Positions 8,144 to 24,555 of a stretch of DNA of 64,000 bases are shown one piece after another. Below the pieces are notes generated by a model. The model was not told the DNA's origin. It did no database searches and saw only the letters and a list, made by a program, of their open reading frames with translations. Within the stretch, counting starts at the first letter, position 1, and every line of letters starts with the position of its first letter. The position numbers were made by a program, and so were the translations under genes. The DNA is from Pseudomonas sp. 8O (GTDB taxonomy: Bacteria; Pseudomonadota; Gammaproteobacteria; Pseudomonadales; Pseudomonadaceae): NCBI RefSeq assembly GCF_902506495.1, contig NZ_LR733264.1, positions 1 through 64,000 of the forward strand. Direction: 5' to 3'.

Positions 8144-11100
8144 ATGGCTTACTCATACACTGAGAAAAAACGTATCCGCAAGGACTTTAGCAAGTTGCCG
8201 GATGTCATGGATGTGCCTTACCTCCTGGCTATCCAGCTGGATTCGTACCGCGAATTCCTGCAGCAAGGGGTGAGCAAGGAACAATTCCGCGACATCGGCC
8301 TGCATGCGGCCTTCAAATCGGTATTCCCGATCATCAGCTACTCCGGCAATGCCGCTCTGGAGTACGTCGGCTATCGCCTGGGCGAGCCGGCGTTCGACGT
8401 CAAGGAGTGCGTCCTGCGTGGCGTGACCTTCGCCGTGCCGCTGCGCGTGAAAGTGCGCCTGATCATTTTCGACAAGGAATCGTCGAACAAAGCGATCAAG
8501 GACATCAAAGAGCAAGAAGTGTACATGGGCGAGATTCCGCTCATGACCGAGAACGGTACCTTCGTCATCAACGGTACCGAGCGCGTCATCGTGTCCCAGC
8601 TGCACCGTTCGCCGGGTGTGTTCTTCGACCACGACCGTGGCAAGACCCACAGCTCGGGCAAGCTGCTGTACTCCGCTCGCATCATCCCTTACCGCGGCTC
8701 CTGGCTGGACTTCGAGTTCGATCCGAAGGACGCGGTATTCGTGCGTATCGACCGTCGCCGCAAACTGCCGGCTTCCGTCCTGCTGCGCGCACTGGGTTAC
8801 AGCACTGAAGAAGTGCTGGATGCCTTCTATGACACCAACGTCTACCACGTGAAGGGCGAGAGCCTGAACCTGGAGCTGGTTCCACAGCGTCTGCGCGGCG
8901 AAATCGCCGTCCTCGACATCAAGGACGGCAGTGGCAAGGTGATCGTGGAGCAGGGCCGTCGTATCACGGCTCGCCACATCAACCAGCTGGACAAGGCTGG
9001 TATCAAGGAGCTGGAAGTTCCGCTCGACTACGTCATTGGCCGTACCACTGCCAAGGCGATCGTGCACCCGGCTACCGGCGAGATCATCGCCGAGTGCAAC
9101 ACCGAGCTGACCGCCGACCTGCTGGTCAAGATGTCCAAGGCTCAAGTGGTTCGCTTCGAGACCCTGTACACCAACGACATCGATTGTGGTCCGTTCATCA
9201 GCGACACGCTGAAGATCGACAGCACTACCAATCAGTTGGAAGCGCTGGTCGAGATCTACCGCATGATGCGTCCCGGCGAGCCGCCAACCAAGGATGCTGC
9301 CGAGACCCTGTTCAACAACCTGTTCTTCAGCGCCGAGCGTTACGACCTGTCTGCCGTTGGCCGCATGAAGTTCAACCGTCGTATCGGTCGTACCGAGATC
9401 GAAGGTTCGGGCGTGCTGAGCAAGGAAGATATCGTTGCTGTACTGAAGACCCTGGTCGACATCCGTAACGGCAAGGGCATCGTCGACGACATCGACCACC
9501 TGGGTAACCGTCGCGTACGTTGCGTCGGCGAGATGGCCGAGAACCAGTTCCGCGTTGGCCTGGTGCGTGTAGAGCGCGCGGTCAAGGAACGTCTGTCGAT
9601 GGCCGAAAGCGAAGGCCTGATGCCGCAAGACCTGATCAACGCCAAGCCGGTTGCGGCGGCGGTGAAGGAGTTCTTCGGTTCCAGCCAGCTCTCGCAGTTC
9701 ATGGACCAGAACAACCCGCTGTCCGAGATCACCCACAAGCGCCGCGTTTCCGCGCTCGGCCCAGGTGGTCTGACCCGTGAGCGCGCAGGCTTCGAAGTCC
9801 GCGACGTACACCCGACTCACTATGGTCGTGTGTGCCCGATCGAAACGCCGGAAGGTCCGAACATCGGTCTGATCAACTCGCTGGCTGCCTACGCCCGCAC
9901 CAACCAGTACGGCTTCCTGGAGAGCCCGTACCGCGTGGTCAAGGAAGGCAAGGTCACCGACGAGATCGTATTCCTGTCCGCCATCGAAGAGGCCGACCAC
10001 GTTATCGCCCAGGCGTCTGCGACCCTGAACGACAAGGGTCAGCTGATCGACGAACTGGTAGCCGTACGTCACCTCAACGAATTCACCGTCAAGGCGCCGG
10101 AAGACGTGACCCTGATGGACGTGTCGCCGAAGCAGGTCGTTTCCGTCGCTGCCTCGCTGATTCCGTTCCTCGAGCACGACGACGCCAACCGCGCACTCAT
10201 GGGTTCGAACATGCAGCGTCAGGCTGTACCGACCCTGCGTGCCGACAAGCCGCTGGTAGGTACCGGCATGGAGCGCAACGTCGCCCGTGACTCCGGCGTC
10301 TGCGTCGTGGCCCGTCGTGGTGGTGTGATCGACTCCGTCGACGCCAGCCGTATCGTGGTTCGCGTCAACGACGACGAAGTCGAAACTGGCGAAGCCGGTG
10401 TCGACATCTACAACCTGACCAAATACACCCGCTCCAACCAGAACACCTGCATCAACCAGCGTCCGCTGGTGAGCAAAGGTGACAAGGTTGCGCGTAGCGA
10501 CATCATGGCTGACGGCCCGTCCACCGACATGGGTGAACTGGCGCTGGGTCAGAACATGCGTGTTGCGTTCATGCCGTGGAACGGCTTCAACTTCGAAGAC
10601 TCCATCTGCCTGTCCGAGCGCGTGGTCCAGGAAGACCGCTTCACCACCATCCACATTCAGGAACTGACCTGTGTGGCGCGTGACACCAAGCTCGGCCCAG
10701 AGGAAATCTCCTCTGACATCCCGAACGTGGGTGAAGCAGCTCTGAACAAGCTGGACGAAGCCGGTATCGTCTACGTCGGCGCCGAAGTCGGCCCAGGTGA
10801 CATCCTGGTCGGTAAGGTCACCCCGAAAGGCGAGACTCAGCTGACGCCGGAAGAGAAGCTGCTGCGTGCGATCTTCGGTGAGAAGGCGTCTGACGTTAAG
10901 GACACCTCCCTGCGTGTGCCGACTGGCACCAAGGGTACCGTCATCGACGTTCAGGTCTTCACCCGTGACGGCGTGGAGCGCGATTCGCGCGCCCTGTCCA
11001 TCGAGAAGATGCAGCTGGACGAGATCCGCAAGGACCTGAACGAAGAGTTCCGCATCGTCGAAGGCGCGACCTTCGAGCGTCTGCGTTCCGCTCTGGTTGG

Positions 11101-12217
11101 CGCTATCGCCGAAGGCGGCGCTGGTCTGAAGAAAGGCACCGCGATCACCGACGAGTTCCTCGACGGTCTCGAGCGTGGCCAGTGGTTCAAACTGCGCATG
11201 GCCGACGACGCCCTGAACGAGCAGCTGGAGAAGGCTCAGGCCTACATCTCCGACCGCCGTCAGATGCTCGACGACAAGTTCGAAGACAAGAAGCGCAAGC
11301 TGCAGCAGGGCGATGACCTGGCTCCGGGCGTACTGAAGATCGTCAAGGTCTACCTGGCCATCCGCCGTCGCATCCAGCCGGGTGACAAGATGGCCGGTCG
11401 TCACGGTAACAAGGGTGTTGTCTCGGTGATCATGCCGGTTGAAGACATGCCGCACGACGCCAACGGTACTCCGGTCGACATCGTACTGAACCCGCTGGGC
11501 GTTCCGTCGCGTATGAACGTCGGTCAGATTCTCGAAACCCACCTGGGCCTCGCGGCCAAGGGCCTGGGTGAGAAGATCAACCGCATGCTCGAAGAGCAGC
11601 GCAAGATCGCCGAACTGCGCAAGTTCCTCGCTGAGATCTACAACGAGATCGGTGGCCGTCAGGAAAACCTCGACGAGTTCTCCGATACCGAGATTCTCGA
11701 GTTGGCGAAGAACCTCAAAGGCGGTGTACCGATGGCGACTGCCGTGTTCGACGGCGCCAAGGAAACCGAGATCAAGGCCATGCTGAAGCTGGCTGATCTG
11801 CCGGAGAGCGGCCAGATGCGCCTGTTCGATGGTCGTACCGGTAACCAGTTCGAGCGTCCGACCACCGTCGGCTACATGTACATGCTCAAACTGAACCACC
11901 TGGTGGACGACAAGATGCACGCCCGTTCCACTGGTTCCTACAGCCTGGTTACCCAGCAGCCGCTGGGTGGTAAGGCGCAGTTCGGTGGTCAGCGTTTCGG
12001 GGAGATGGAGGTCTGGGCACTGGAAGCCTATGGCGCCGCCTACACCCTGCAGGAAATGCTGACCGTGAAGTCGGACGACGTGAACGGCCGTACCAAGATG
12101 TACAAGAACATCGTGGATGGCGATCACCGTATGGAGCCGGGCATGCCCGAGTCCTTCAACGTACTGATCAAAGAGATCCGTTCGCTCGGTATCGATATCG
12201 ATCTGGAAACCGAATAA
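8144..12217 (+). CDS. rpoB: DNA-directed RNA polymerase beta subunit
   Basis: The 1357-residue beta subunit, which with beta' forms the catalytic core and the rifampicin pocket. The rifampicin region (about residues 511-541, [20 protein letters not shown]...[10 protein letters not shown]) looks wild type. Other landmarks are [33 protein letters not shown] and the C-terminal [18 protein letters not shown]. It begins with ATG 8144 and is followed 63 bases later by rpoC. Confidence 0.99.
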   Translation: MAYSYTEKKRIRKDFSKLPDVMDVPYLLAIQLDSYREFLQQGVSKEQFRDIGLHAAFKSVFPIISYSGNAALEYVGYRLGEPAFDVKECVLRGVTFAVPLRVKVRLIIFDKESSNKAIKDIKEQEVYMGEIPLMTENGTFVINGTERVIVSQLHRSPGVFFDHDRGKTHSSGKLLYSARIIPYRGSWLDFEFDPKDAVFVRIDRRRKLPASVLLRALGYSTEEVLDAFYDTNVYHVKGESLNLELVPQRLRGEIAVLDIKDGSGKVIVEQGRRITARHINQLDKAGIKELEVPLDYVIGRTTAKAIVHPATGEIIAECNTELTADLLVKMSKAQVVRFETLYTNDIDCGPFISDTLKIDSTTNQLEALVEIYRMMRPGEPPTKDAAETLFNNLFFSAERYDLSAVGRMKFNRRIGRTEIEGSGVLSKEDIVAVLKTLVDIRNGKGIVDDIDHLGNRRVRCVGEMAENQFRVGLVRVERAVKERLSMAESEGLMPQDLINAKPVAAAVKEFFGSSQLSQFMDQNNPLSEITHKRRVSALGPGGLTRERAGFEVRDVHPTHYGRVCPIETPEGPNIGLINSLAAYARTNQYGFLESPYRVVKEGKVTDEIVFLSAIEEADHVIAQASATLNDKGQLIDELVAVRHLNEFTVKAPEDVTLMDVSPKQVVSVAASLIPFLEHDDANRALMGSNMQRQAVPTLRADKPLVGTGMERNVARDSGVCVVARRGGVIDSVDASRIVVRVNDDEVETGEAGVDIYNLTKYTRSNQNTCINQRPLVSKGDKVARSDIMADGPSTDMGELALGQNMRVAFMPWNGFNFEDSICLSERVVQEDRFTTIHIQELTCVARDTKLGPEEISSDIPNVGEAALNKLDEAGIVYVGAEVGPGDILVGKVTPKGETQLTPEEKLLRAIFGEKASDVKDTSLRVPTGTKGTVIDVQVFTRDGVERDSRALSIEKMQLDEIRKDLNEEFRIVEGATFERLRSALVGAIAEGGAGLKKGTAITDEFLDGLERGQWFKLRMADDALNEQLEKAQAYISDRRQMLDDKFEDKKRKLQQGDDLAPGVLKIVKVYLAIRRRIQPGDKMAGRHGNKGVVSVIMPVEDMPHDANGTPVDIVLNPLGVPSRMNVGQILETHLGLAAKGLGEKINRMLEEQRKIAELRKFLAEIYNEIGGRQENLDEFSDTEILELAKNLKGGVPMATAVFDGAKETEIKAMLKLADLPESGQMRLFDGRTGNQFERPTTVGYMYMLKLNHLVDDKMHARSTGSYSLVTQQPLGGKAQFGGQRFGEMEVWALEAYGAAYTLQEMLTVKSDDVNGRTKMYKNIVDGDHRMEPGMPESFNVLIKEIRSLGIDIDLETE

Positions 12218-12280
12218 CACGACGTGAATCGGCAGCGGGGCTAATCCAGCTCGCTGCCCGCTCCGCCAGGAGGAAAGGCC

Positions 12281-16480
<4,200 letters not shown>

Positions 16481-16483
16481 GTC

Positions 16484-16514
16484 AAAGCCCCGCTGGTTCG
16501 CTAGCGGGGCTTTG
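16484..16514 (+). terminator. Terminator after rpoC
   Basis: An 11-bp stem AAAGCCCCGCT/AGCGGGGCTTT (16484-16494 with 16503-16513) starts three bases after the rpoC stop. Confidence 0.85.
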
Positions 16515-16516
16515 CC

Positions 16517-16556
16517 TTGACTGGGGGTGTGAGTCTCTTTAGACTCATGCACCCCT
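16517..16556 (+). promoter_or_regulatory. Candidate str operon promoter overlapping an inverted repeat
   Basis: TTGACT (16517-16522), 17 bases, TAGACT (16540-16545) sits about 80 bases before rpsL. The -10 box is within the arm of an imperfect inverted repeat (GGGGTG..TGAGTCT / AGACTCATGCACCCC, 16523-16556), so it could instead be a second hairpin of the rpoC terminator region. Confidence 0.5.
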
Positions 16557-16626
16557 AAATTTGGCAGGGCGCTGTGCTCTGCCATCTTTATTTGTGAGCG
16601 TCGAAAGACAACAGTGGAGCTAGTAG

Positions 16627-16998
16627 ATGGCAACTATCAACCAGCTGGTACGTCAGCCGCGTAAGCGTATCGTCGAGAAATCCGACGTGCCTGCGCTGCA
16701 GAACTGCCCGCAGCGTCGTGGCGTGTGCACTCGCGTGTACACCACCACGCCGAAAAAACCTAACTCGGCACTGCGTAAAGTATGCCGCGTGCGTCTGACC
16801 AACGGTTTCGAGGTTTCCTCGTACATCGGTGGTGAAGGCCACAACCTGCAAGAGCACAGCGTCGTGCTGATCCGTGGCGGTCGTGTAAAAGACCTTCCGG
16901 GTGTGCGCTACCACACCGTGCGTGGTTCGCTGGATACCTCCGGCGTCAAAGACCGTAAGCAGGGTCGTTCCAAGTACGGTACCAAGCGTCCGAAATAA
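16627..16998 (+). CDS. rpsL: 30S ribosomal protein S12
   Basis: S12 controls decoding accuracy in the A site. The 123-residue product carries K43 and K88, the streptomycin-sensitive wild-type residues ([11 protein letters not shown] and [13 protein letters not shown]). First gene of the str operon rpsL-rpsG-fusA-tuf. Confidence 0.98.
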   Translation: MATINQLVRQPRKRIVEKSDVPALQNCPQRRGVCTRVYTTTPKKPNSALRKVCRVRLTNGFEVSSYIGGEGHNLQEHSVVLIRGGRVKDLPGVRYHTVRGSLDTSGVKDRKQGRSKYGTKRPK

Positions 16999-17101
16999 GG
17001 CCGCTTGAATCTTTATATTTAGTTGAGTCGATAAGAGTAAGGTCGGGCGCGGCTTTTGCCGAAAGTCCCGGGCTAACCTGAAGACCGTTTGAGGGCTTAT
17101 C

Positions 17102-17572
17102 ATGCCAAGACGTCGTGTAGCAGCAAAACGTGAGATTCTCGACGATCCGAAGTACGGATCGCAGATTCTCGCCAAGTTCATGAACCACGTGATGGAAAGC
17201 GGCAAGAAGGCCGTGGCCGAGCGCATCGTTTACGGTGCTCTGGACACAGTCAAAGCACGCAAGAACAGCGATCCCCTGGAGATCTTCGAGAAAGCTCTCG
17301 ACGCCATCGCTCCGCTGGTCGAAGTCAAGTCCCGCCGTGTAGGCGGTGCTACCTACCAGGTTCCGGTCGAAGTTCGTCCGTCGCGTCGTAACGCTCTGGC
17401 AATGCGCTGGCTCGTAGACTACGCCCGCAAGCGCGGCGAGAAGTCCATGGCTCTGCGTTTGGCTGGTGAGCTGCTGGATGCTGCTGAAGGCAAAGGCGCT
17501 GCTGTCAAGAAGCGTGAAGACGTGCACCGTATGGCTGAGGCCAACAAGGCTTTCTCGCACTACCGCTTCTAA
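17102..17572 (+). CDS. rpsG: 30S ribosomal protein S7
   Basis: Primary assembly protein of the 30S head and, in E. coli, translational repressor of the str operon. Full-length 156 residues with [18 protein letters not shown] at the N terminus. The 103-base gap after rpsL may hold the S7 target site, but I did not resolve its fold. Confidence 0.98.
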   Translation: MPRRRVAAKREILDDPKYGSQILAKFMNHVMESGKKAVAERIVYGALDTVKARKNSDPLEIFEKALDAIAPLVEVKSRRVGGATYQVPVEVRPSRRNALAMRWLVDYARKRGEKSMALRLAGELLDAAEGKGAAVKKREDVHRMAEANKAFSHYRF

Positions 17573-17602
17573 TTCCGGCTCTACTAACCTTGCGAGGGCT
17601 TT

Positions 17603-19750
17603 ATGGCTCGTAATACAGCAATTAACCGCTACCGTAATATTGGTATCTGTGCCCACGTTGACGCGGGCAAGACCACCACTACCGAGCGGATCCTGTTCTA
17701 CACAGGTCTGAGCCACAAGATGGGCGAGGTGCATGATGGCGCCGCGACCACCGACTGGATGGTTCAGGAGCAGGAGCGTGGTATTACCATTACTTCTGCT
17801 GCTATCACCACCTTCTGGAAGGGTTCGGTTGGTCAGTACGACAACTACCGCGTAAACGTCATCGATACCCCCGGTCACGTTGACTTCACCATTGAAGTAG
17901 AGCGCTCGCTGCGCGTACTCGACGGTGCTGTCGTTGTGTTCTGCGGTACTTCGGGCGTTGAGCCGCAGTCCGAAACCGTATGGCGTCAGGCCAACAAGTA
18001 CGGCGTTCCGCGTATCGTCTACGTGAACAAGATGGACCGTGCTGGTGCCAACTTCCTGCGCGTCGTTGGTCAGATCAAGAACCGTCTGGGTCACACTCCG
18101 GTACCGATTCAGATCGCCATCGGTGCAGAAGAGAACTTCGAAGGTCAGGTTGATCTGATCAAGATGAAGGCCATCTACTGGAACGACGACGACAAGGGTA
18201 CTACCTATCGTGAGGAAGAGATTCCTGCCGAGCTGGTAGAGCTGGCCAACGAGTGGCGCTCGAACATGGTTGAGGCTGCTGCCGAAGCCAACGAAGAGCT
18301 GATGAACAAGTACCTTGAAGAAGGTGACCTGTCCGTCGAGGAGATCAAGGCTGGTCTGCGCGCTCGTACTCTGGCGAGCGAGATCGTGCCGGCTGTCTGC
18401 GGTTCTTCGTTCAAGAACAAGGGCGTTCCCCTGGTTCTCGATGCCGTCATCGACTTCCTGCCTGCTCCGACCGAGATTCCTGCGATCAAGGGTATTCACC
18501 CGGATCTGGCTGACAAGCCGAAAGAGGAAATCGCCGAGGCTGATTACGACGAGCGTCATGCTGACGACAACGAGCCGTTCTCGGCTCTGGCGTTCAAGAT
18601 CGCTACCGACCCGTTCGTGGGTACCTTGACCTTCGTTCGCGTCTACTCGGGCGTTCTGGAGTCTGGCCAGTCGGTCATCAACTCCGTGAAAGGCAAGAAA
18701 GAGCGCGTTGGTCGTATGGTGCAGATGCACGCCAACCAGCGTGAAGAGATCAAAGAAGTACGCGCTGGCGACATCGCTGCTCTGATCGGCATGAAGGATG
18801 TCACCACGGGTGAAACCCTGTGCGATCCGGACAAGCAGATCATCCTCGAGCGCATGGACTTCCCGGAGCCGGTCATTTCGGTAGCTGTAGAGCCGAAAAC
18901 CAAGGCTGACCAGGAGAAGATGGGTATCGCGCTGGGCAAGCTGGCTCAGGAAGACCCGTCGTTCCGCGTCAAGACTGACGAAGAAACCGGTCAGACCATC
19001 ATCTCCGGTATGGGTGAGCTGCACCTGGACATCCTCGTTGACCGCATGAAGCGCGAATTCAACGTCGAGGCCAACATCGGCAAGCCGCAGGTTTCCTACC
19101 GTGAAACCATCACCAAGGACGCTGTCGAGATCGAAGGTAAGTTCGTTCGTCAGTCCGGTGGCCGCGGTCAGTTCGGTCACTGCTGGATTCGTTTCTCGAC
19201 TCCAGACGTGGACGACAAGGGCAACATCACCGAAGGTCTGGTATTCACCAACGAAGTCGTAGGTGGTGTGGTTCCGAAGGAATACATCCCGGCGATCCAG
19301 AAGGGTATCGAAGAGCAGATGAAGAACGGCGTCGTTGCCGGCTATCCGCTGATCGGCCTGAAGGCTACCGTGTTCGATGGTTCCTACCACGACGTCGACT
19401 CCAACGAGATGGCGTTCAAGATCGCTGCCTCCATGGCGACCAAGCAGCTGGCCCAGAAGGGTGGCGGTAAGGTGCTTGAGCCGATCATGAAGGTAGAAGT
19501 GGTAACTCCTGAGGACTACATGGGTGACGTGATGGGTGACCTGAACCGTCGTCGTGGTCTGATCCAGGGTATGGAAGATTCGGTGTCCGGTAAGGTTATC
19601 CGTGCCGAAGTTCCGCTGGGCGAGATGTTTGGTTACGCTACCGACGTCCGTTCCATGTCCCAGGGTCGCGCTAGCTACTCCATGGAATTCTCCAAGTACG
19701 CAGAGGCTCCGGCGAACATCGTCGAAGCGCTGGTTAAAAAACAAGGCTAA
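17603..19750 (+). CDS. fusA: Elongation factor G
   Basis: GTPase that drives translocation and, with RRF, ribosome recycling. The 715-residue protein has G1 [10 protein letters not shown], the effector-loop GITITSAA, G3 DTPGHVDF and G4 NKMDRAG. The domain IV tip region ([10 protein letters not shown]) and C-terminal domain are complete. It sits between rpsG and tuf in the str operon, corresponding to fusA1 of Pseudomonas. Confidence 0.98.
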   Translation: MARNTAINRYRNIGICAHVDAGKTTTTERILFYTGLSHKMGEVHDGAATTDWMVQEQERGITITSAAITTFWKGSVGQYDNYRVNVIDTPGHVDFTIEVERSLRVLDGAVVVFCGTSGVEPQSETVWRQANKYGVPRIVYVNKMDRAGANFLRVVGQIKNRLGHTPVPIQIAIGAEENFEGQVDLIKMKAIYWNDDDKGTTYREEEIPAELVELANEWRSNMVEAAAEANEELMNKYLEEGDLSVEEIKAGLRARTLASEIVPAVCGSSFKNKGVPLVLDAVIDFLPAPTEIPAIKGIHPDLADKPKEEIAEADYDERHADDNEPFSALAFKIATDPFVGTLTFVRVYSGVLESGQSVINSVKGKKERVGRMVQMHANQREEIKEVRAGDIAALIGMKDVTTGETLCDPDKQIILERMDFPEPVISVAVEPKTKADQEKMGIALGKLAQEDPSFRVKTDEETGQTIISGMGELHLDILVDRMKREFNVEANIGKPQVSYRETITKDAVEIEGKFVRQSGGRGQFGHCWIRFSTPDVDDKGNITEGLVFTNEVVGGVVPKEYIPAIQKGIEEQMKNGVVAGYPLIGLKATVFDGSYHDVDSNEMAFKIAASMATKQLAQKGGGKVLEPIMKVEVVTPEDYMGDVMGDLNRRRGLIQGMEDSVSGKVIRAEVPLGEMFGYATDVRSMSQGRASYSMEFSKYAEAPANIVEALVKKQG

Positions 19751-19780
19751 TCCCGCCCTTTAAGTAAGAGGTTTACTGTC

Positions 19781-20974
19781 GTGGCTAAGGAAAAATTCGA
19801 ACGTAACAAACCGCACGTCAACGTCGGCACCATCGGTCACGTTGACCACGGTAAAACCACGCTGACCGCTGCTCTGACCCGCGTCTGCTCCGAAGTTTTC
19901 GGTTCGGCCAAGGTTGACTTCGACAAGATCGATAGCGCTCCGGAAGAGAAGGCTCGTGGTATCACCATCAACACTGCACACGTGGAGTACGATTCGTCCG
20001 TACGTCACTACGCGCACGTTGACTGCCCGGGTCACGCCGACTACGTGAAGAACATGATCACCGGTGCTGCCCAGATGGACGGCGCGATCCTGGTCTGCTC
20101 GGCTGCCGACGGCCCGATGCCGCAAACTCGTGAGCACATCCTGCTGTCCCGTCAGGTTGGCGTACCGTACATCGTTGTCTTCCTGAACAAGGCTGACATG
20201 GTTGACGACGCTGAGCTGCTGGAGCTGGTCGAGATGGAGGTTCGCGACCTGCTGAGCACCTACGATTTCCCGGGTGACGACACTCCGATCATCATCGGCT
20301 CCGCGCTGATGGCTCTGAACGGCCAGGACGACAACGGCATGGGTACCACTGCGGTGAAAACCCTGGTGGAAACTCTGGATACCTACATCCCTGAGCCGGT
20401 TCGTGCCATCGACCGTCCGTTCCTGATGCCGATCGAAGACGTATTCTCGATCTCCGGCCGCGGTACTGTGGTTACCGGTCGTGTAGAGCGCGGTATCGTC
20501 CGTATCCAGGAAGAAATCGAAATCGTTGGTCTGCGTCCGACCACCAAGACCACCTGCACCGGCGTTGAGATGTTCCGCAAGCTGCTGGACGAAGGTCGTG
20601 CTGGTGAGAACTGCGGCGTGCTGCTGCGCGGCACCAAGCGTGATGAAGTCGAGCGTGGTCAGGTTCTGGCCAAGCCGGGCACCATCAAGCCGCACACCAA
20701 GTTCGAAGCTGAAGTGTACGTTCTGTCCAAGGAAGAAGGTGGTCGTCACACCCCGTTCTTCAAGGGCTACCGTCCTCAGTTCTACTTCCGTACCACTGAC
20801 GTGACCGGTTCGTGCGAACTGCCGGAAGGCGTTGAGATGGTAATGCCGGGCGACAACATCAAAATGGTTGTCACCCTGATCAAGCCGATCGCCATGGAAG
20901 ATGGCCTGCGTTTCGCGATTCGCGAAGGCGGCCGTACCGTTGGTGCTGGCGTGGTTGCCAAGATCGTCGAGTAA
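19781..20974 (+). CDS. tufA: Elongation factor Tu (copy 2)
   Basis: Second EF-Tu gene at the end of the str operon, giving a protein identical to the 3240 copy. This copy begins with GTG where the other begins with ATG. The two genes differ by only a few synonymous bases near the ends, consistent with gene conversion. Confidence 0.98.
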   Translation: MAKEKFERNKPHVNVGTIGHVDHGKTTLTAALTRVCSEVFGSAKVDFDKIDSAPEEKARGITINTAHVEYDSSVRHYAHVDCPGHADYVKNMITGAAQMDGAILVCSAADGPMPQTREHILLSRQVGVPYIVVFLNKADMVDDAELLELVEMEVRDLLSTYDFPGDDTPIIIGSALMALNGQDDNGMGTTAVKTLVETLDTYIPEPVRAIDRPFLMPIEDVFSISGRGTVVTGRVERGIVRIQEEIEIVGLRPTTKTTCTGVEMFRKLLDEGRAGENCGVLLRGTKRDEVERGQVLAKPGTIKPHTKFEAEVYVLSKEEGGRHTPFFKGYRPQFYFRTTDVTGSCELPEGVEMVMPGDNIKMVVTLIKPIAMEDGLRFAIREGGRTVGAGVVAKIVE

Positions 20975-20993
20975 TCAACGATCTGCGGTATGG

Positions 20994-21022
20994 AAAAGGG
21001 CCCTTCGGGGCCCTTTTCTTTT
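20994..21022 (+). terminator. Terminator of the str operon
   Basis: A perfect 10-bp stem AAAAGGGCCC/GGGCCCTTTT (20994-21003 with 21008-21017) around a stable TTCG loop, followed by CTTTT. Confidence 0.9.
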
Positions 21023-21036
21023 GGATTGGTTAAAAG

Positions 21037-21065
21037 TTGACACCCCCAGGGGGCATCCGTACAAT
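21037..21065 (+). promoter_or_regulatory. S10 operon promoter
   Basis: TTGACA (21037-21042), a 17-base spacer containing the palindrome CCCCCAGGGGG, and TACAAT (21060-21065), immediately after the str terminator. The predicted transcript start near 21072 leaves a leader of only about 58 bases before rpsJ, shorter than the E. coli S10 leader that L4 acts on. Confidence 0.8.
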
Positions 21066-21129
21066 TGCGCCTCCCTCGAGCGGGCGTAGTCCGTCTGTGG
21101 GGATTAGCAGCTTGGAATCTGAGGTCAAA

Positions 21130-21441
21130 ATGCAAAACCAACAAATCCGTATTCGGTTGAAGGCTTTTGACCATCGCCTGATCGATCAATCTACCCAGGA
21201 AATCGTGGAAACCGCGAAACGTACTGGTGCTCAGGTGCGTGGTCCGATTCCTCTGCCTACTCGTAAGGAGCGGTTTACCGTTCTGGTCTCCCCGCACGTC
21301 AACAAAGACGCGCGCGATCAGTACGAAATCCGCACTCATAAGCGTGTTCTGGACATCGTCCAGCCGACGGATAAAACCGTTGACGCGCTGATGAAGCTTG
21401 ACCTTGCGGCAGGCGTGGAAGTGCAGATCAGCCTCGGCTAA
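21130..21441 (+). CDS. rpsJ: 30S ribosomal protein S10 / NusE
   Basis: Small-subunit head protein that also acts with NusB and NusG in antitermination. The ATG at 21130 gives the usual 103 residues starting [15 protein letters not shown]. First gene of the S10 operon. Confidence 0.98.
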
Positions 21442-21524
21442 AACCTGGCGGTTTTAGTCGTGTAACGCTCTGAAATGGGCGGCCATAGCGGGTGAAAGCC
21501 CCGTACACTCATGAGGTTTACAAC

Positions 21525-22154
21525 ATGACTATTGGTGTAGTCGGTCGTAAAGCGGGTATGACCCGTATTTTCACCGAAGAAGGTGTCTCCATTCCGGTTA
21601 CGGTCATCGAGATCGAGCCGAATCGCGTCACCCAGTTTAAAACCGAAGAATCCGATGGCTATCGCGCAGTGCAAGTCACTGTTGGCGAGCGTCGTGCTTC
21701 GCGTGTCACAGCAGCTCAAGCTGGCCACTTCGCCAAGGCGAACGTCGCGGCGGGTCGGACTGTTCTGGAATTCCGTCTTGAAGAAGGCGACTACCAGGCT
21801 GGCGATCTGATCAACGCTGAAATTTTCCAAGCTGGTCAACTGGTCGATGTGACCGGTCAGTCCAAAGGTAAAGGCTTTGCCGGTACCATCAAGCGTTGGA
21901 ACTTCCGCGGCCAGGACAACACTCACGGCAACTCCGTGTCCCACCGTGTTCCGGGTTCCATTGGCCAGTGCCAGACCCCGGGTCGCGTATTCAAGGGCAA
22001 GAAGATGTCCGGCCACATGGGTGCTGAGCGCGTTACCGTGCAGTCCCTGGAAGTCGTGCGCGTAGACGCCGAGCGTAATCTGTTGCTGGTCAAGGGTGCC
22101 GTTCCTGGCGCTACTGGCGGCGACGTTATCGTTCGTCCGGCTGCCAAGGCGTAA
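21525..22154 (+). CDS. rplC: 50S ribosomal protein L3
   Basis: Early 50S assembly protein whose extension reaches the peptidyl transferase centre. The 209-residue product begins [16 protein letters not shown] and contains [20 protein letters not shown] with the glutamine methylated in E. coli. ATG 21525 was preferred to an in-frame start at 21492 that would add eleven atypical residues. Confidence 0.97.
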   Translation: MTIGVVGRKAGMTRIFTEEGVSIPVTVIEIEPNRVTQFKTEESDGYRAVQVTVGERRASRVTAAQAGHFAKANVAAGRTVLEFRLEEGDYQAGDLINAEIFQAGQLVDVTGQSKGKGFAGTIKRWNFRGQDNTHGNSVSHRVPGSIGQCQTPGRVFKGKKMSGHMGAERVTVQSLEVVRVDAERNLLLVKGAVPGATGGDVIVRPAAKA

Positions 22155-22168
22155 GGGGAGAATCTGAG

Positions 22169-22771
22169 ATGCAATTGAATGTAAATGGCGCTCAGGCGAT
22201 CGAAGTGTCCGAAGCGACCTTCGGTGGCGAGTTCAACGAGACTCTGGTTCACCAAGCAGTTGTGGCCTACATGGCTGGCGGCCGTCAGGGTACCAAAGGT
22301 CAGAAGTCCCGTTCCGACGTATCCGGTGGCGGTAAGCGCCCCTGGCGTCAGAAGGGCACTGGTCGTGCTCGTGCTGGTACCACTCGTGGTCCGATCTGGC
22401 GTGGCGGTGGTGTGACCTTCGCAGCGTCCACCCGCAACCATGATCAAAAGCTGAACAAGAAGATGTATCGCGCAGCTCTGCGCTCCATCCTTGCTGAGCT
22501 CGTTCGTACCGACCGTCTGGTCGTGGTCGAAGACTTCGCCGTTGATGCGCCGAAGACCAAGACCCTGCTGGCCAAACTCAATGGCCTGGGCCTGACCGAC
22601 GTGCTGATCGTATCCGACGCTGTCGATGAGAACCTGTACCTGGCTGCCCGCAACCTGCCGCACGTTGATGTACGTGACGTCCAGGGTTCCGATCCGGTCA
22701 GCCTGATCGCGTACGAGAAGGTGCTGGTCACCGTTTCGGCCGTGAAGAAATTCGAGGAGCTGCTGGGATGA
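22169..22771 (+). CDS. rplD: 50S ribosomal protein L4
   Basis: 50S protein lining the exit tunnel; in E. coli it also represses its own operon. 200 residues, with the extended tunnel loop ([20 protein letters not shown]). Its stop overlaps the rplW ATG by four bases (ATGA). Confidence 0.98.
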   Translation: MQLNVNGAQAIEVSEATFGGEFNETLVHQAVVAYMAGGRQGTKGQKSRSDVSGGGKRPWRQKGTGRARAGTTRGPIWRGGGVTFAASTRNHDQKLNKKMYRAALRSILAELVRTDRLVVVEDFAVDAPKTKTLLAKLNGLGLTDVLIVSDAVDENLYLAARNLPHVDVRDVQGSDPVSLIAYEKVLVTVSAVKKFEELLG

Positions 22772-23067
22772 ACCAGGAACGCGTATTCAAAGTGCTGCTT
22801 GGCCCGCACATCTCCGAGAAGGCCACGGTTCTGGCTGACAAGCAAGGTCAGTTCGTTTTCAAAGTCGCTACCGATGCGACCAAGCTGGAAATCAAGAAGG
22901 CTGTCGAAGGCCTGTTCGGCGTGAAGGTTGAGCGCGTTACTACTCAGAACGTTCTGGGTAAGAGCAAGCGCACCGCTCGCGGTCTGGGCAAGCGTAACGA
23001 CTGGAAGAAGGCAGTTATCTCCCTTCAGCCGGGCCAAGAACTCGATTTCACCAGCAGTGCTGAGTAA
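22768..23067 (+). CDS. rplW: 50S ribosomal protein L23
   Basis: Located at the tunnel exit, docking site for trigger factor and SRP. 99 residues starting [19 protein letters not shown]. Coupled to rplD through a four-base overlap. Confidence 0.98.
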   Translation: MNQERVFKVLLGPHISEKATVLADKQGQFVFKVATDATKLEIKKAVEGLFGVKVERVTTQNVLGKSKRTARGLGKRNDWKKAVISLQPGQELDFTSSAE

Positions 23068-23081
23068 GGAAGGGGTGCATC

Positions 23082-23906
23082 ATGGCAATCGTTAAATGCA
23101 AGCCGACTTCCGCTGGCCGCCGTTTTGTGGTCAAGGTGGTCAATCAGGAGCTGCACAAAGGCGCTCCGTACGCTCCGCTGCTCGAGAAAAAGTCGAAGTC
23201 CGGTGGTCGTAACAACAATGGCCGTATTACCACCCGTCATATCGGTGGTGGTCACAAGCAGCATTACCGTCTGGTCGACTTCCGTCGCAACGACAAGGAT
23301 GGCATTCCTGCCACCGTCGAGCGCGTGGAATACGACCCGAACCGTACTGCTCACATCGCTCTGCTGAAATACGCTGACGGCGAACGTCGCTACATCATCG
23401 CTCCGAAGGGCGTTTCTGCTGGCGACCAGCTGATTGCGGGCATCATGGCTCCGATCAAGCCGGGCAACAGCCTGCAGCTGCGCAACATTCCGGTAGGTTC
23501 GACCGTTCACGGTATCGAGCTGAAGCCGGGCAAGGGTGCTCAGATCGCTCGTTCTGCTGGTGCTTCCGCTCAGCTGATCGCTCGTGAAGGTGCCTATGTG
23601 ACTCTGCGTCTGCGCTCCGGCGAAATGCGCAAAGTCCTGTCCGAGTGCCGTGCGACCCTGGGCGAAGTCTCGAACTCCGAGCACAGCCTGCGTTCGCTGG
23701 GTAAGGCCGGTGCCAAGCGCTGGCGCGGTGTTCGTCCGACCGTTCGTGGTGTTGCCATGAACCCGGTTGATCACCCGCACGGTGGTGGTGAGGGTCGTAC
23801 CTCCGGTGGTCGTCATCCGGTGTCGCCATGGGGCTTCCCGACCAAGGGCGCGAAAACCCGTGCTAACAAGCGCACCGACAACATGATCGTCCGTCGTCGC
23901 AAGTAA
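23082..23906 (+). CDS. rplB: 50S ribosomal protein L2
   Basis: One of the most conserved 50S proteins, needed for subunit joining and peptidyl transfer. 274 residues, with the basic C-terminal motif [14 protein letters not shown] containing the functionally important histidine. Confidence 0.98.
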   Translation: MAIVKCKPTSAGRRFVVKVVNQELHKGAPYAPLLEKKSKSGGRNNNGRITTRHIGGGHKQHYRLVDFRRNDKDGIPATVERVEYDPNRTAHIALLKYADGERRYIIAPKGVSAGDQLIAGIMAPIKPGNSLQLRNIPVGSTVHGIELKPGKGAQIARSAGASAQLIAREGAYVTLRLRSGEMRKVLSECRATLGEVSNSEHSLRSLGKAGAKRWRGVRPTVRGVAMNPVDHPHGGGEGRTSGGRHPVSPWGFPTKGAKTRANKRTDNMIVRRRK

Positions 23907-23922
23907 ATAGAGGGATACGACA

Positions 23923-24198
23923 GTGCCACGTTCTCTGAAAAAAGGTCCTTTTATCGATCTTCACCTACTGAAGAAGGTCGAAGCGGCGGTGGAAAAGAAC
24001 GAACGCAAACCGGTTAAGACCTGGTCGCGTCGTTCCATGATCCTGCCGCAGATGGTCGGTCTGACCATCGCTGTGCATAACGGTCGTCAACATGTCCCAG
24101 TTCTCGTGAACGAAGACATGGTCGGCCACAAACTGGGCGAATTTGCCGGCACGCGTACCTATCGTGGTCACGTTGCCGACAAGAAAGGCAAGCGTTAA
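23923..24198 (+). CDS. rpsS: 30S ribosomal protein S19
   Basis: Head protein contacting S13 and the inter-subunit bridge. 91 residues beginning [19 protein letters not shown] after a GTG start, with the AGGG site of the preceding gap as ribosome binding site. Confidence 0.97.
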
Positions 24199-24209
24199 GG
24201 GGTTTGGAA

Positions 24210-24542
24210 ATGGAAGTAGCCGCTAAGTTGTCGGGCGCTCGCATCTCCGCCCAGAAAGCTCGCCTGGTCGCCGACCAGATCCGCGGGAAGAAGGTGGGCG
24301 AAGCGCTCAACCTGCTGGCTTTCAGCAGCAAGAAAGCCGCCGAGATCATGAAGAAAGTGCTGGAGTCGGCCGTTGCCAACGCCGAGCACAACGAAGGCGC
24401 AGACGTTGATGACCTGAAGGTCAGCACCGTTTTCGTCAACGAAGGGCGTTCGCTTAAGCGCATCATGCCGCGTGCCAAAGGCCGTGCTGATCGCATCGTC
24501 AAGCGGTCTTGCCATATCACTGTCAAGGTTGCGGACAAGTAA
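24210..24542 (+). CDS. rplV: 50S ribosomal protein L22
   Basis: Its beta hairpin lines the nascent peptide tunnel and is where macrolide-resistance changes occur. 110 residues from ATG 24210 ([20 protein letters not shown]), the standard Pseudomonas start; a TTG two codons upstream is less likely. Confidence 0.97.
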
Positions 24543-24555
24543 CGGAGTCGATCAG

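Noticed and set aside
9670-9780. Rifampicin or streptomycin resistance changes in rpoB/rpsL
   Set aside because: The rifampicin region of RpoB and S12 residues K43 and K88 all read as wild type.
16946-19744. Minus-strand 932-codon ORF opposite rpsG-fusA
   Set aside because: Spans two well-defined genes and their gap; composition is that of a frame shadow.
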